The position numbers and the translations under genes were made by a program. A stretch of DNA of 64,000 nucleotides, taken from assembly GCF_902832845.1 (NCBI RefSeq), contig NZ_CADFDB010000004.1:1-64000 (forward strand). The letters run 5' to 3'. This document shows positions 1-11,049 of the stretch, in pieces. The stretch comes from Burkholderia metallica (GTDB lineage Bacteria > Pseudomonadota > Gammaproteobacteria > Burkholderiales > Burkholderiaceae). A model generated the notes under the pieces. It was given only the letters and a program-made list of their open reading frames with translations, had not been told where the DNA came from and did not search any database. Positions within the stretch are counted from its first letter, which is position 1. Each line of letters begins with the position of its first letter.

Positions 1-132
1 ATCCTCGACCTTCAATGGCGCGCTCACCGCCGGCAGCCCGCTGCTGACGGGCGCAACCGCATAGCGCACCGGCATCAGCAGCAAGCCGTGCTTGTCACAA
101 AGATCGCATTTCGGTTCTGTCGCAGCGGCCAT
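1..132 (-). CDS. T6SS effector, VasX/BTH_I2691-like, N-terminal 44 codons (runs off the window)
   Basis: The reverse strand reads ATG at 132 and stays open for 44 codons to the window edge. The peptide begins MAAATEPKCDLCDKHG and continues LLLMPVRYAVAP. This Cys-x-x-Cys followed by a (L/M)PVRYAV string is the opening signature of the VasX N-terminal region found in T6SS pore-forming effectors annotated as the BTH_I2691 family. A ribosome site AGGA lies about 11 bases upstream on the minus strand. Only the first 44 residues are visible, so the toxic domain and the full family cannot be checked. Seen: the motif and open frame. Inferred: that it is a secreted T6SS toxin. It is consistent with the T6SS-related island at 16.5-20.2 kb. 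Confidence 0.6.
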   Translation of the reverse strand, partial: MAAATEPKCDLCDKHGLLLMPVRYAVAPVSSGLPAVSAPLKVED

Positions 133-1206
133 TAAGCTATGTCCTGCAGTGTGAAAGAATTGACGGAAAACAATCGAAATGAGGCCAAGGTTTTTCCTTC
201 AACGCGCCTTGACCCTGATGTTTTATTCAAGCTCATGCAAGCATCGTCCCCTCATGCTGTCGACGTTTTCGAATCACGTCGGTTTCAGGTGATGTGCGAT
301 ACGGGAGATCAGGGAAATGTAGAGCCGTCCCGCGTTGAGGCAACTGCGCACGGCGGCGGCATCAACCCCGAGTTGGTGAACCCGGCATGCGCAAGCGGAA
401 GGCATTCGACCACTGACGAGATCGGCAAAGTATCGGAGCGCGCAGACATGCGGCAGCGGTCGCAGGTGAGACGTTGGTTGTTTTGCTCAGAGTCTTGCTG
501 ACCCCGCTCGGACATGGGGCGGAGTGTCTCATGCGCATTTTCGTCGAATCAAAGAGATTGTTTTCGTACTTTGACATGTCTTAATGTTGATTGATGAACG
601 GCGATCCATCTTCGGTTGTTGCGCGCATTTCTCGGGGCGTGCCCCTGGAATATCGATCAAAGAGGGTGTTGATTCCCGGTTTTATTATTGAGACAATTTG
701 AGGGGCGTTGATTTTCGTTAATTGCGAGATAACAATTTGTATATCTAATTGATGTTTATATCACACCCGCGAGGTGTTGTACTTTAATCTTGAGGTCGCC
801 AATTTAATCTTGAAATTTGAAACCGGGAAGGCAGCAGGCAGCTTGCCCCGGTCGGAAGGCTTTTGGAGGAAGTGAATTAAGCGGGCCCTACTCGAAACTG
901 CGTGTGGGCAGTGGCAGAAGAACGGGGCTGGAACCGTCGCGTCGAATCCGGTTTCCTGGTCGCAAGCGAAGGTCGACGGACGCAACTTGCTCGGCTCCCG
1001 GCTTTGCCGCGATAGATCGTTTACAGAAGCGAAGCGGCTTTGTCGATCGACGTGTTGCCGATCCGGTTGCCGCGGGCAGCGGGGCGGGGTTGGATTTCCG
1101 GCTTGGGGGGAGGTACCGATGCCCGCTCGCCGGACGCCCGGTACCTCTACGGAGAGGATGCCGAAATATTTAACTCGTCATTCTGATTGATGGATGCGTT
1201 GTAGAA
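133..1206. other. 1.1 kb without a convincing gene
   Basis: Several short overlapping frames exist on both strands (for example 139-501 plus and 362-577 minus), but none has recognisable family features or a codon pattern like the neighbours. The stretch from about 540 to 820 is clearly more AT-rich than the rest of the window, with runs such as those around 685-760. It lies upstream of the minus-strand effector at 1-132 and downstream of metH. It probably holds the effector promoter and perhaps decayed DNA; I see no named element in it. Confidence 0.5.
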
Positions 1207-1230
1207 CGCGCGCCCTGCCAGGGGCGCGCG
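1207..1230 (-). terminator. hairpin after metH
   Basis: Nine-base arms CGCGCGCCC and GGGCGCGCG around a 6-base loop, 38 bases past the stop of the minus-strand metH C-terminal gene. The following minus-strand sequence is only weakly T-rich (TTCTAC), so it is a plausible rather than a canonical intrinsic terminator. Confidence 0.5.
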
Positions 1231-1267
1231 ACGGAAAGGTGCGACTGGTTCGCCGCGCCCCGAGCGA

Positions 1268-3985
<2,718 letters not shown>

Positions 3986-4027
3986 GGCGGTGCGAATTCG
4001 AGTGATGAGGGGCGTGGGACGGTCGGG

Positions 4028-5095
4028 TCAGGCGTTGTCGCTGTACTGGTTCGGCCAGCGGCGCGGCTTCACGTCGGCGAGCGCTTTCGCGATCTCGGCG
4101 ATGTGCTCCGGCGTCGTGCCGCAGCAGCCGCCCGCGAGATTCACGAGCCCGGCTTGCGCGAATTCCTTCAGCAGACCCGACGTGACGTCCGGCGTCTCGT
4201 CGAAGCCCGTCTCGGCCATCGGGTTAGGCAGGCCCGCGTTCGGGTAGCACGACACGTAGGTATCGCACAGCTTCGCGAGCTCGGCGATGTACGGGCGCAT
4301 CAGCGCCGCGCCGAGCGCGCAGTTCAGGCCGAACGTGAGCGGCTTCGCGTGGCGCAGCGAATTCCAGAACGCCTCGACGGTCTGGCCCGACAGGATCCGG
4401 CCCGACGCATCGGTGACGGTGCCCGAAATCATGATCGGCAGGCGCTCGCCGGTGTCCTCGAACAGCTCGTCGAGCGCGAACAGGGCGGCCTTCGCGTTCA
4501 GCGTGTCGAAGATCGTCTCGACGAGGAACAGGTCGACGCCGCCGTCGAGCAGCGCCTTCGCCTGCTGGTAGTACGACGCGCGCAGTTCGTCGAACGTGAT
4601 GTTGCGTGCGCCCGGATCGTTGACGTCCGGCGAGATGCTCGCCGTCTTCGGCGTCGGCCCGATCGCGCCCGCGACGAAGCGCGGCTTGTCCGGCGTCGCG
4701 TATTTCTCGGCCGATTCGCGCGCGAGCTTCGCCGATTCGACGTTCATCTCGACGACGAGATCTTCCATCTCGTAATCGGCCTGCGCGACGGTCGTCGCGC
4801 CGAACGTGTTGGTTTCGACGATGTCGGCGCCGGCCGCGAAATATTGGTCGTGGATCTCGCGGATGATCTGCGGCTGCGTGATCGACAGCAGTTCGTTGTT
4901 GCCCTTGATGTCGCGCGGGAAATCCTTGAAGCGCTCGCCGCGATACGCGGCTTCGTCGAGCTTGTAGCGCTGGATCATCGTGCCCATCGCGCCGTCGAGG
5001 ATCAGGATGCGCGATTTCAGCAGCGCAGGCAGAGCGGCGCCGCGCGTGTACGGCGCGGCGAGCGGGACGGAAGCGGCGAGAGGAGTCGCAGACAT
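4028..5095 (-). CDS. metH: methionine synthase, homocysteine-binding module (355 aa)
   Basis: Homocysteine S-methyltransferase domain alone. It begins at ATG 5095 ([10 protein letters not shown]); the frame is open further upstream to 5221, but that stretch is Pro/Arg-rich and unlike the family. Conserved parts are [10 protein letters not shown] near residue 33, GLNCALGA, and [11 protein letters not shown] near the C-terminus, whose cysteines bind the zinc that activates homocysteine. It must work with the 905-residue partner encoded just downstream on the same strand. A TACAAT -10 box lies on the minus strand at 5129-5134, giving a short leader of about 27 bases and suggesting that the two genes are co-transcribed. 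Confidence 0.96.
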   Translation of the reverse strand: MSATPLAASVPLAAPYTRGAALPALLKSRILILDGAMGTMIQRYKLDEAAYRGERFKDFPRDIKGNNELLSITQPQIIREIHDQYFAAGADIVETNTFGATTVAQADYEMEDLVVEMNVESAKLARESAEKYATPDKPRFVAGAIGPTPKTASISPDVNDPGARNITFDELRASYYQQAKALLDGGVDLFLVETIFDTLNAKAALFALDELFEDTGERLPIMISGTVTDASGRILSGQTVEAFWNSLRHAKPLTFGLNCALGAALMRPYIAELAKLCDTYVSCYPNAGLPNPMAETGFDETPDVTSGLLKEFAQAGLVNLAGGCCGTTPEHIAEIAKALADVKPRRWPNQYSDNA

Positions 5096-5128
5096 GGGCG
5101 ATGGACCGGCGAAGACGGGAAAACCGTC

Positions 5129-5134
5129 ATTGTA
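5129..5134 (-). promoter_or_regulatory. -10 element (TACAAT) for metH
   Basis: On the minus strand the sequence GGCTACAATGACGG has a near-consensus -10 hexamer. It lies 34 bases upstream of the ATG of the homocysteine-binding module. The same GCTACAATG pattern precedes several other genes in this window. The -35 region is poor. Confidence 0.5.
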
Positions 5135-5189
5135 GCCGGTGCGCCTGGGCGTCGCCCGGCCTGGCGGCGCGCGGGCCGGCCGCCAAATG

Positions 5190-5219
5190 AAAACCCCCGC
5201 CGGCGAACCGGGCGGGGGC
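5190..5219 (-). terminator. intrinsic terminator of the DUF3567 gene
   Basis: Read on the minus strand, GCCCCCGCC and GGCGGGGG arms are followed directly by TTTT. It lies 76 bases past the stop at 5296 and before the metH promoter, so it separates the two transcripts. Confidence 0.75.
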
Positions 5220-5295
5220 ATGATCGGAGTGCTCGCGGCGCCGCGTCGATGCGCGGCGAATGGCCCGGCCGCACGAGGCGCCGGGCCGCGGGTCG

Positions 5296-5553
5296 TCAGT
5301 GCAGCACGACGGGCATCATCATCAGGCTGTCGAATTGTCCGAGGAATTCGTCGACTTCATCGAGCGACGGTTCATCCTCGATCAACTGCTTCACGTGCGC
5401 GCGGAATCGTTCGGCAAGTTCGCCGTCGATGAAGATTTCGCGCTGCGCGTTCTTGTCGACGATTTCGTATCCGCCGGCGTTCATCAGGTGGTGGCCGACC
5501 TGCGGCGCGAATTCGACGACGCAGTAGTTGGGGCTGTTGTAGATCATTTGCAT
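5296..5553 (-). CDS. DUF3567 family protein (85 aa)
   Basis: Small acidic protein beginning [15 protein letters not shown] with a C-terminal [12 protein letters not shown]. It matches the betaproteobacterial DUF3567 family in length and in the N-terminal beta-hairpin pattern; the function of that family is not established. A good ribosome site (GAGGAG on the minus strand) lies about 8 bases before the ATG. It stands as a single gene with its own terminator at 5190-5219. No catalytic motif is visible. Confidence 0.85.
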   Translation of the reverse strand: MQMIYNSPNYCVVEFAPQVGHHLMNAGGYEIVDKNAQREIFIDGELAERFRAHVKQLIEDEPSLDEVDEFLGQFDSLMMMPVVLH

Positions 5554-5807
5554 GGCGGCACTCCTCTTCGCAGTGGCATCTGGCCTTATTGTCCCCTAGG
5601 TGGGGCAAGCCTTGCCGGTTTCAAGGGGCTTGCGCTGCACACCCCGTTCCCGTTCGCATGGGGTGTATCGGTTAGAAGCCGATATCTATGAAACGTTTCC
5701 TATTGTCGTTCGGTGGACGGAAATAGTTGTTAAAGAGTGTCATCGGCCATTTCACGAAAATCTGTAATCGGTCGAAATTGCCGAATCGCGTGCGTCCGGC
5801 TGCGCGT

Positions 5808-7085
5808 TCACTGTGTGACAGGCGATGTGACAGGCGACGACGCGGGCGGTGCGGCCGGGGTTGCCGGCGGCTGCACGGCAGCCGGCGGCGCGGGTTGTGC
5901 GGGCTCCGCGGCGGGAACGGCCGATGCGGCGGGCGCCGGTGCGCCGGCGGGTGCATGCGCGGCGCCGGCGGATTCCGTGTCGGACGGCGCGCCCGGCGCC
6001 GCGAGCCGGCCGTGCCACAGCAGCTCGATCTGCGCGCCGTTCGGTTCGGTCTGCACGAGCCGCGCGGGCAGCCAGCCGAGCGACGGCGCAAGCCACATGT
6101 CGATGCGGCGCGTGTCGCCGTCGCGTCGCGGCAAGCGCATGAAGTGCCGCGCGCCGATGATGCCGGCCTGCGTCTGCACCTGCTCGTCGCCGATCACGGC
6201 GATCGGCCAGGTCTCGCCGCTGTTGTTGTCGATCACGAAGAACTGCTGCGTGACACCCGGCTTGTACGCGGACGGATTGCCGCGCACGAGCCCAGACAAC
6301 TGCATCAGCATGCTGAAGCGGTCCTGCACGCCGTCGGGCAGCGGCGCGTTGTTCGGCGTGCGCGTGAACACGACCTGCCGGATCTCGCGGTTGAAGATCG
6401 CGATGTCTTCCGGCCGCTTGCCGCGCTTCTCGACGTAGCGGTCGGGGGCGACGCCGAATGCGTCGATACGGCCCTCGCTGCGATAGGTGAACGGGCCGAC
6501 GAACGGCACGGGCATCGACACCGACAGGTCGTAGGTGCGCCCGTCGGTGCGCCAGTGGATCGTGCCGATCATGTTCTGCATGCCGTTGTAGAACGTGTCG
6601 TACTGCAGGTCGCCGGACGGCGGCGCGGCGAACTTCACGCCATGCGTCGCGGGGCCCGGCGTCGCAGCGCTGGCGGCGCCGGCGGCCGATGCGGCCTGCG
6701 CGCCCGACGCACCCGGCACGCCGCTTGCCGCCGATGCGGCAGCGGGCGGCTCGCCGTGTTCGGCCGTCTGCGTCGACGTGAGGACCGGCTCGGGCGCCGG
6801 CTTCGGTGCGGCGGGTTTCGGGGCGGCCGGTGCGGGCGCGGCCGGCGGCTCGGCCGGCTTCGGCGCGGGCGGTGCGGGCTGGCGCTCGATCGGTTGCGGT
6901 TTCAGCAGCTCGATCTGCACGGGGACTTCGGCGGGCGCGGGCGGCGTGAACGCGTCGCGGTTGCGCATCAGCCAGAACCCGGCAAGCGCATGCAGCACCA
7001 GCACGACGACGAGCGCAATGCCCACGCGCAGCCAGCGGCGGGGCAAAGCGTGAGTCGGACGGAAGCGGGCAGGCTGCATGGGCAT
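5808..7085 (-). CDS. DUF3108 domain protein with TonB-like layout (425 aa)
   Basis: An N-terminal membrane anchor (about residues 20-42, VGIALVVVLVLHALAGFWLM) is followed by a long Ala/Pro/Lys linker (about residues 50-150). Next comes a periplasmic DUF3108 domain (about 155-365) and a second Ala/Pro-rich tail. The layout of anchor, proline-rich spacer and periplasmic domain resembles TonB-type proteins, but no TonB C-terminal domain is seen. The DUF3108 family is found in proteobacterial envelopes and has no proven role. It is downstream of the IclR regulator on the same strand with a 107-base gap. The low-complexity regions make exact domain limits uncertain. Confidence 0.85.
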   Translation of the reverse strand: MPMQPARFRPTHALPRRWLRVGIALVVVLVLHALAGFWLMRNRDAFTPPAPAEVPVQIELLKPQPIERQPAPPAPKPAEPPAAPAPAAPKPAAPKPAPEPVLTSTQTAEHGEPPAAASAASGVPGASGAQAASAAGAASAATPGPATHGVKFAAPPSGDLQYDTFYNGMQNMIGTIHWRTDGRTYDLSVSMPVPFVGPFTYRSEGRIDAFGVAPDRYVEKRGKRPEDIAIFNREIRQVVFTRTPNNAPLPDGVQDRFSMLMQLSGLVRGNPSAYKPGVTQQFFVIDNNSGETWPIAVIGDEQVQTQAGIIGARHFMRLPRRDGDTRRIDMWLAPSLGWLPARLVQTEPNGAQIELLWHGRLAAPGAPSDTESAGAAHAPAGAPAPAASAVPAAEPAQPAPPAAVQPPATPAAPPASSPVTSPVTQ

Positions 7086-7192
7086 CGGAACAGGATCGGG
7101 GCGCTCGCGCGAGCTTGGACGCGCGCCACAGGAATCGGACCGTCGGATGCGCCGCGCGTTCGCGCTGCGTGACGACGCGGGTGCCGGACGCG

Positions 7193-8059
7193 TCAGGCGT
7201 CGCGTGCGTCGGGACTATAGCCGAGTTCGTAGGACAGTTTTTGCGCGCATGCGCGCAGCGCGGTGTCGATCTCGCCGCCCCACGCGATGTCGAACGAGCC
7301 TTCCTGGCCGAGCGCGACGATCGCGAGCGCGAGTTCGCCGACCGCATCGAACACGGGCATGCAGAACGCATGGATCGTCGGCAGCAGCATCCCTTCGACC
7401 CGCGCGGCTTCGTGCCGGCGCACGTCGGCGAGCACCGCATCGACTTCGTCGAGCGTGCGCGGGCCGCCGTGGTGCGGCGAGCGGCGCGTATCGGCGAGTT
7501 CGCGCTCGATCATCGCGGCCGTCTTGCTGCGCGGCAGGTACGCGGCGAACAGCAGCCCCGTCGCGGAGCCGAGCAGCGGCATCACGTCGCCGAGCTTCAG
7601 CGACGCTTTCGCCGGGTGGCTCGATTCCATCCAGTGCACGATCGTCGGCCCCTGGTTGCCCCATACGGCGATGCCGACCGTCTGGTCGAGCCGGTCGCGG
7701 AATTCGGTCAGCGCGATCCGCGCGAGCTTCACGCCGTCGACGCGTGCAAGCCGCGCGAGCCCCATCTGCAGCGCGAAGCCGCCGAGTTCGTAGCGGCCCG
7801 ACACCGGATCCTGCGACACCACGCCGAGCCGCGAGAAGCTGACCAGGTAACGGTGCGCCTTCGCAGGACTCATGCCCGCGCGCTGCGCGAGGTCGCGCAG
7901 CATCATCGCGCGCGGCTCGCTCGTCAGCACGTCGAGCAGGCGGAAGCCGACCTCGATCGACTGGATGCCGGAACGGACCTTCTCGCCGTGCTCGCCGGAA
8001 GCGGCGTCGTCGGTGTCGGAGTCGGCGAGATCGTCGTCGGGAAGCGGGCTGGCGGGCAT
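7193..8059 (-). CDS. IclR-family transcriptional regulator (288 aa)
   Basis: An N-terminal winged helix (about residues 25-85, with RSGIQSIEVGFRLLDVL and AGMSPAKAHRYLVSF) is followed by an IclR effector-binding domain to the C-terminus. I start it at ATG 8059 (MPASPLPDDD). An upstream ATG at 8128 and the open frame to 8257 would add a non-family extension. It is divergent from the fumarylacetoacetase-family gene at 8187, with only 127 bases between them, so it probably controls that gene. IclR regulators often govern aromatic-acid catabolism; the ligand cannot be read from the sequence. Confidence 0.9.
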   Translation of the reverse strand: MPASPLPDDDLADSDTDDAASGEHGEKVRSGIQSIEVGFRLLDVLTSEPRAMMLRDLAQRAGMSPAKAHRYLVSFSRLGVVSQDPVSGRYELGGFALQMGLARLARVDGVKLARIALTEFRDRLDQTVGIAVWGNQGPTIVHWMESSHPAKASLKLGDVMPLLGSATGLLFAAYLPRSKTAAMIERELADTRRSPHHGGPRTLDEVDAVLADVRRHEAARVEGMLLPTIHAFCMPVFDAVGELALAIVALGQEGSFDIAWGGEIDTALRACAQKLSYELGYSPDARDA

Positions 8060-8186
8060 GGGCAACGAATGGGCGAAAATGACGGGAATCGGCGAGAAAA
8101 CGGCAGGCGCGATCGTCGCGCGCCGCATGGATTCACCATCGTAAAATAGATTCCCTCCATCGTCACTACAACGGCAGATTCCCCCT
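8060..8186. promoter_or_regulatory. divergent promoter region, IclR gene / fumarylacetoacetase gene
   Basis: This 127-base intergenic region serves two outward-facing genes. It contains an AT-rich patch, CATCGTAAAATAGATTCCC, around 8136-8154 and a repeated CCATCG (8136 and 8158) that could belong to an IclR operator. No clear -35/-10 pair can be assigned. Confidence 0.45.
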
Positions 8187-9179
8187 ATGAAACTTGCTTC
8201 GCTGAAGGACGGCACGCGCGACGGCCAGCTGATCGTCGTGTCGCGCGACCTGCACACCGCGGCGATCGCCGACGCGATCGCGCCGACGCTGCAGCGCGTC
8301 CTCGACGACTGGGCGTTCTACGCGCCGCAGCTGCGCGACCTGTACGACGCGCTGAACCACGGCCGCGCGCGCAACGCATTCGCGTTCGATCCGGCCAACT
8401 GCATGGCGCCGCTGCCGCGCGCATTCCAGTGGGCCGACGGCTCCGCCTACGTGAACCACGTCGAGCTCGTGCGCCGCGCGCGCGGCGCGGAGATGCCGCC
8501 CGAATTCTGGACCGATCCGCTGATGTACCAGGGCGGCAGCGACGATTTCCTCGGAGCCCGCGACGACGTCGTGTGCCCGTCCGAGGAATGGGGCATCGAT
8601 TTCGAGGCGGAAGTCGCGGTGATCACCGGCGACGTGCGGATGAGCGCGTCGCCCGACGAAGCGCTGAAGGCCGTGCGGCTCGTCACGCTCGTGAACGACG
8701 TGTCGCTGCGCAACCTGATTCCGGCGGAACTCGCGAAGGGCTTCGGCTTCTTCCAGAGCAAGCCGGCCACCGCCTTTGCGCCGGTTGCGGTGACGCCCGA
8801 CGAGCTCGGCGACGAATGGCGCGAAGGCCGCGTGCACCGGCCGATGATCGTTCACTGGAACGGCAGGAAGGTCGGCCAGCCCGATGCGGGCACCGACATG
8901 GTGTTCCACTTCGGCCAGTTGATCGCGCACGCGGCGAAGACGCGCAACCTGCGTGCCGGCTCGATCGTCGGCTCCGGCACGGTGTCGAACAAGGACGCGA
9001 AGCGCGGCTACTGCTGCATCGCCGAGAAGCGCTGCCTCGAGACGATCGAGCACGGCGCGCCGCAGACCGAATTCATGCGCTATGGCGACACCGTGCGCAT
9101 CGAGATGTTCGATGCGGCGGGCAAGTCGATCTTCGGTGCGATCGAGCAGTCGGTCGCGCCGCCCGACGGCGCGGCGTAA
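8187..9179 (+). CDS. fumarylacetoacetate hydrolase family protein (330 aa)
   Basis: FAH-fold hydrolase with the N-terminal FAH subdomain (about residues 1-75) and the catalytic domain after it. The metal-binding pattern is visible as IDFEAEVAVITGDV (the Glu-x-Glu type site) and LVNDVSLRN. GSGTVSNKDAKRG is the family's C-terminal loop. Members cleave carbon-carbon bonds of 1,3-diketo acids such as fumarylacetoacetate in tyrosine degradation, but no homogentisate genes are adjacent, so the substrate is open. The start at 8187 follows an AT-poor leader. A hairpin at 9208-9243 ends the transcript. Confidence 0.88.
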   Translation: MKLASLKDGTRDGQLIVVSRDLHTAAIADAIAPTLQRVLDDWAFYAPQLRDLYDALNHGRARNAFAFDPANCMAPLPRAFQWADGSAYVNHVELVRRARGAEMPPEFWTDPLMYQGGSDDFLGARDDVVCPSEEWGIDFEAEVAVITGDVRMSASPDEALKAVRLVTLVNDVSLRNLIPAELAKGFGFFQSKPATAFAPVAVTPDELGDEWREGRVHRPMIVHWNGRKVGQPDAGTDMVFHFGQLIAHAAKTRNLRAGSIVGSGTVSNKDAKRGYCCIAEKRCLETIEHGAPQTEFMRYGDTVRIEMFDAAGKSIFGAIEQSVAPPDGAA

Positions 9180-9207
9180 GGCGCGCGGAGCACCTAGCTC
9201 CGCCTGC

Positions 9208-9243
9208 GCGAAACCCGGGCCCGGCCCGCGCGCCGGGTTTCGC
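9208..9243 (+). terminator. hairpin after the fumarylacetoacetase gene
   Basis: GCGAAACCCGGG pairs with CCGGGTTTCGC, 28 bases past the stop. There is no U-tract beyond GCC, so it could work as a terminator or as a stabilising 3' stem. Confidence 0.55.
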
Positions 9244-9314
9244 CTGATGTTTGCCCGCGCGGGCTTGGCTACACTCGATTCAAGGGTTCGAAAGCCTCGA
9301 GCAAGGAGCAGCAC

Positions 9315-10142
9315 ATGGCCAATCTCGCCGCGTACGGCGGTTACGAAGCACTGAAGGTGACGCGCCGCGACCATGGCGTGCTCGACATCGTGATGAGCGG
9401 CGAGGGCGCGAACCGCAGCGGCCTCGCGACCGCGAACGCGCGCATGCATCGCGAACTCGCCGACATCTGGCGCGACGTCGACCGCGATCCCGACACGCGC
9501 GTCGCGGTGATCCGCGGCGAAGGCAAGGGCTTTTCGGCGGGCGGCGATCTCGCGCTCGTCGAGGACATGGCGAACGATTTCGACGTGCGCGCCCGCGTGT
9601 GGCGCGAGGCGCGCGACCTCGTCTACAACGTGATTAACTGCGGCAAGCCGATCGTGTCGGCGATGCACGGGCCGGCCGTCGGCGCGGGGCTCGTCGCCGG
9701 GCTGCTCGCCGACATCTCGATCGCCGCGAAGGATGCGCGCATCATCGACGGCCATACGCGGCTCGGCGTCGCGGCCGGCGACCACGCGGCGATCGTGTGG
9801 CCGCTGCTGTGCGGGATGGCGAAGGCGAAGTACTACCTGATGCTGTGCGAGCCCGTGAGCGGCGAGGAGGCCGAGCGGATCGGCCTCGTCTCGCTCGCGG
9901 TCGAGCCGGCCGACTTGCTGCCGAAGGCATACGACGTGGCCGAGCGGCTCGCGCATGGCTCGCAGTCGGCGATTCGCTGGACCAAGTACGCGTTGAACAA
10001 CTGGCTGCGCACGGCAGGCCCGACTTTCGATACGTCGCTTGCGCTCGAATTCATGGGCTTTGCCGGGCCCGACGTGCACGAAGGCATCCGTTCGCTGCGC
10101 GAGCGGCGGCCGCCCGAGTTTCCCGGCGACGCGCCGTTCTGA
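9315..10142 (+). CDS. enoyl-CoA hydratase/isomerase family protein (275 aa)
   Basis: Crotonase-fold protein. The acyl-CoA and oxyanion-hole region is present ([12 protein letters not shown] near residue 70 and [12 protein letters not shown] near 117). Where canonical hydratases carry PE and a GAGGTQR loop, this one reads [16 protein letters not shown], so the usual catalytic glutamates are not in place. It may be an isomerase, a hydrolase or a hydratase with a different acid/base, acting on an unknown CoA ester. An AAGGAG ribosome site precedes ATG 9315. The next gene, phaM, starts 88 bases downstream. Confidence 0.87.
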   Translation: MANLAAYGGYEALKVTRRDHGVLDIVMSGEGANRSGLATANARMHRELADIWRDVDRDPDTRVAVIRGEGKGFSAGGDLALVEDMANDFDVRARVWREARDLVYNVINCGKPIVSAMHGPAVGAGLVAGLLADISIAAKDARIIDGHTRLGVAAGDHAAIVWPLLCGMAKAKYYLMLCEPVSGEEAERIGLVSLAVEPADLLPKAYDVAERLAHGSQSAIRWTKYALNNWLRTAGPTFDTSLALEFMGFAGPDVHEGIRSLRERRPPEFPGDAPF

Positions 10143-10230
10143 CGCGCGCCGGCGCTATGATCGAACCACGGGCGGCGTGCGCGACGCAGCGCGGCCGCCT
10201 CGTTCTCGCCCAGTCAACCAGGATGTCCTT

Positions 10231-11025
10231 ATGACGATCGATGCCCCCGGCTCCAACCCTTTCGCCGGCTTTGCCGGTTTCAAGCCCGCCGACATGATGG
10301 ACCGCATGTGGGACATGATGCGGATGTCGCCGTTCGGCGGGATGACGTCGTTTCCGGGCGCCACGCAGGGGCTGCCGCCGTCGCTGTCGAGCATGTCCGA
10401 CATGATGGCGCCGCTCACGAGCGTCGAGGAACTCGACAAGCGGATCACCGATCTGCGCGCGGTCGAGCAGTGGCTGAAGCTCAATCTCGGGATGCTGCAG
10501 TCCGCGATCCAGGCGCTCGAAGTGCAGCGCGCGACGCTCGCGACGCTGCGTGCGTTCGGCGCGTTCGCGCAGAGCTCGATGTCGGCGGCCGAGGAAGCGG
10601 CCGTCGCGGCCGCGCAGGCGGCGAAACACGCGTCGGCGTCGCCGGACGCCGCGCCGCAGCCGGATGCCGACGCGTCGGCGTCCGCCGAGCAGGGGGCGGG
10701 CGACGCCGCGCAGCAGGCGTTTGATCCCGCCGGCTGGTGGAACCTGCTGCAGACGCAGTTCAACCAGCTGGCGAGCCTCGCGATGGCGCAGCCGGGCATG
10801 CAGCCCGCCGCGCCGGGCGATGCGCCGCCGGACGCGGCCGCTGCGCCGGAGCCGGCCGCGAAGCCGGCGACGGCCGCCGCCGCGCCGCGCAAGCCGGCCG
10901 CGAAGCGTGCGAAGTCGACCGGCGCGGCCGGTGCGGCAGGCGCGGCCGGTTCGGCCGGTTCGGCCGCGGCGCGCGCGGCGGCCGCTTCGTCGCCCGAAAC
11001 GCGTCCGCCGAAGCGCTCGACGTGA
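10231..11025 (+). CDS. phaM: PhaM-like polyhydroxyalkanoate granule protein (264 aa)
   Basis: The N-terminal region has the PhaM pattern of a short Met/Phe/Gly-rich stretch (MMDRMWDMMRMSPFGG), then a helical block around LTSVEELDKRITDLRAVEQW. An Ala-rich middle follows, and the tail is a Lys/Ala/Pro histone-like sequence (KPAAKRAKS). In Cupriavidus, PhaM activates PHA synthase and tethers granules to the nucleoid through this basic tail. I start it at ATG 10231; the longer frame from 10039 overlaps the crotonase gene. The patatin gene begins 24 bases downstream. Confidence 0.85.
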   Translation: MTIDAPGSNPFAGFAGFKPADMMDRMWDMMRMSPFGGMTSFPGATQGLPPSLSSMSDMMAPLTSVEELDKRITDLRAVEQWLKLNLGMLQSAIQALEVQRATLATLRAFGAFAQSSMSAAEEAAVAAAQAAKHASASPDAAPQPDADASASAEQGAGDAAQQAFDPAGWWNLLQTQFNQLASLAMAQPGMQPAAPGDAPPDAAAAPEPAAKPATAAAAPRKPAAKRAKSTGAAGAAGAAGSAGSAAARAAAASSPETRPPKRST

Positions 11026-11049
11026 CGCGGCGCGGGTAGCAGGTCGATC

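Noticed and set aside
361-420. tRNA-like string GGTTCACCAACTCG on the minus strand
   Set aside because: No acceptor stem or anticodon arm can be formed around it.
139-501. 120-codon frame behind the VasX-like gene
   Set aside because: No family features, no good ribosome site, and competing frames of similar length on the other strand.
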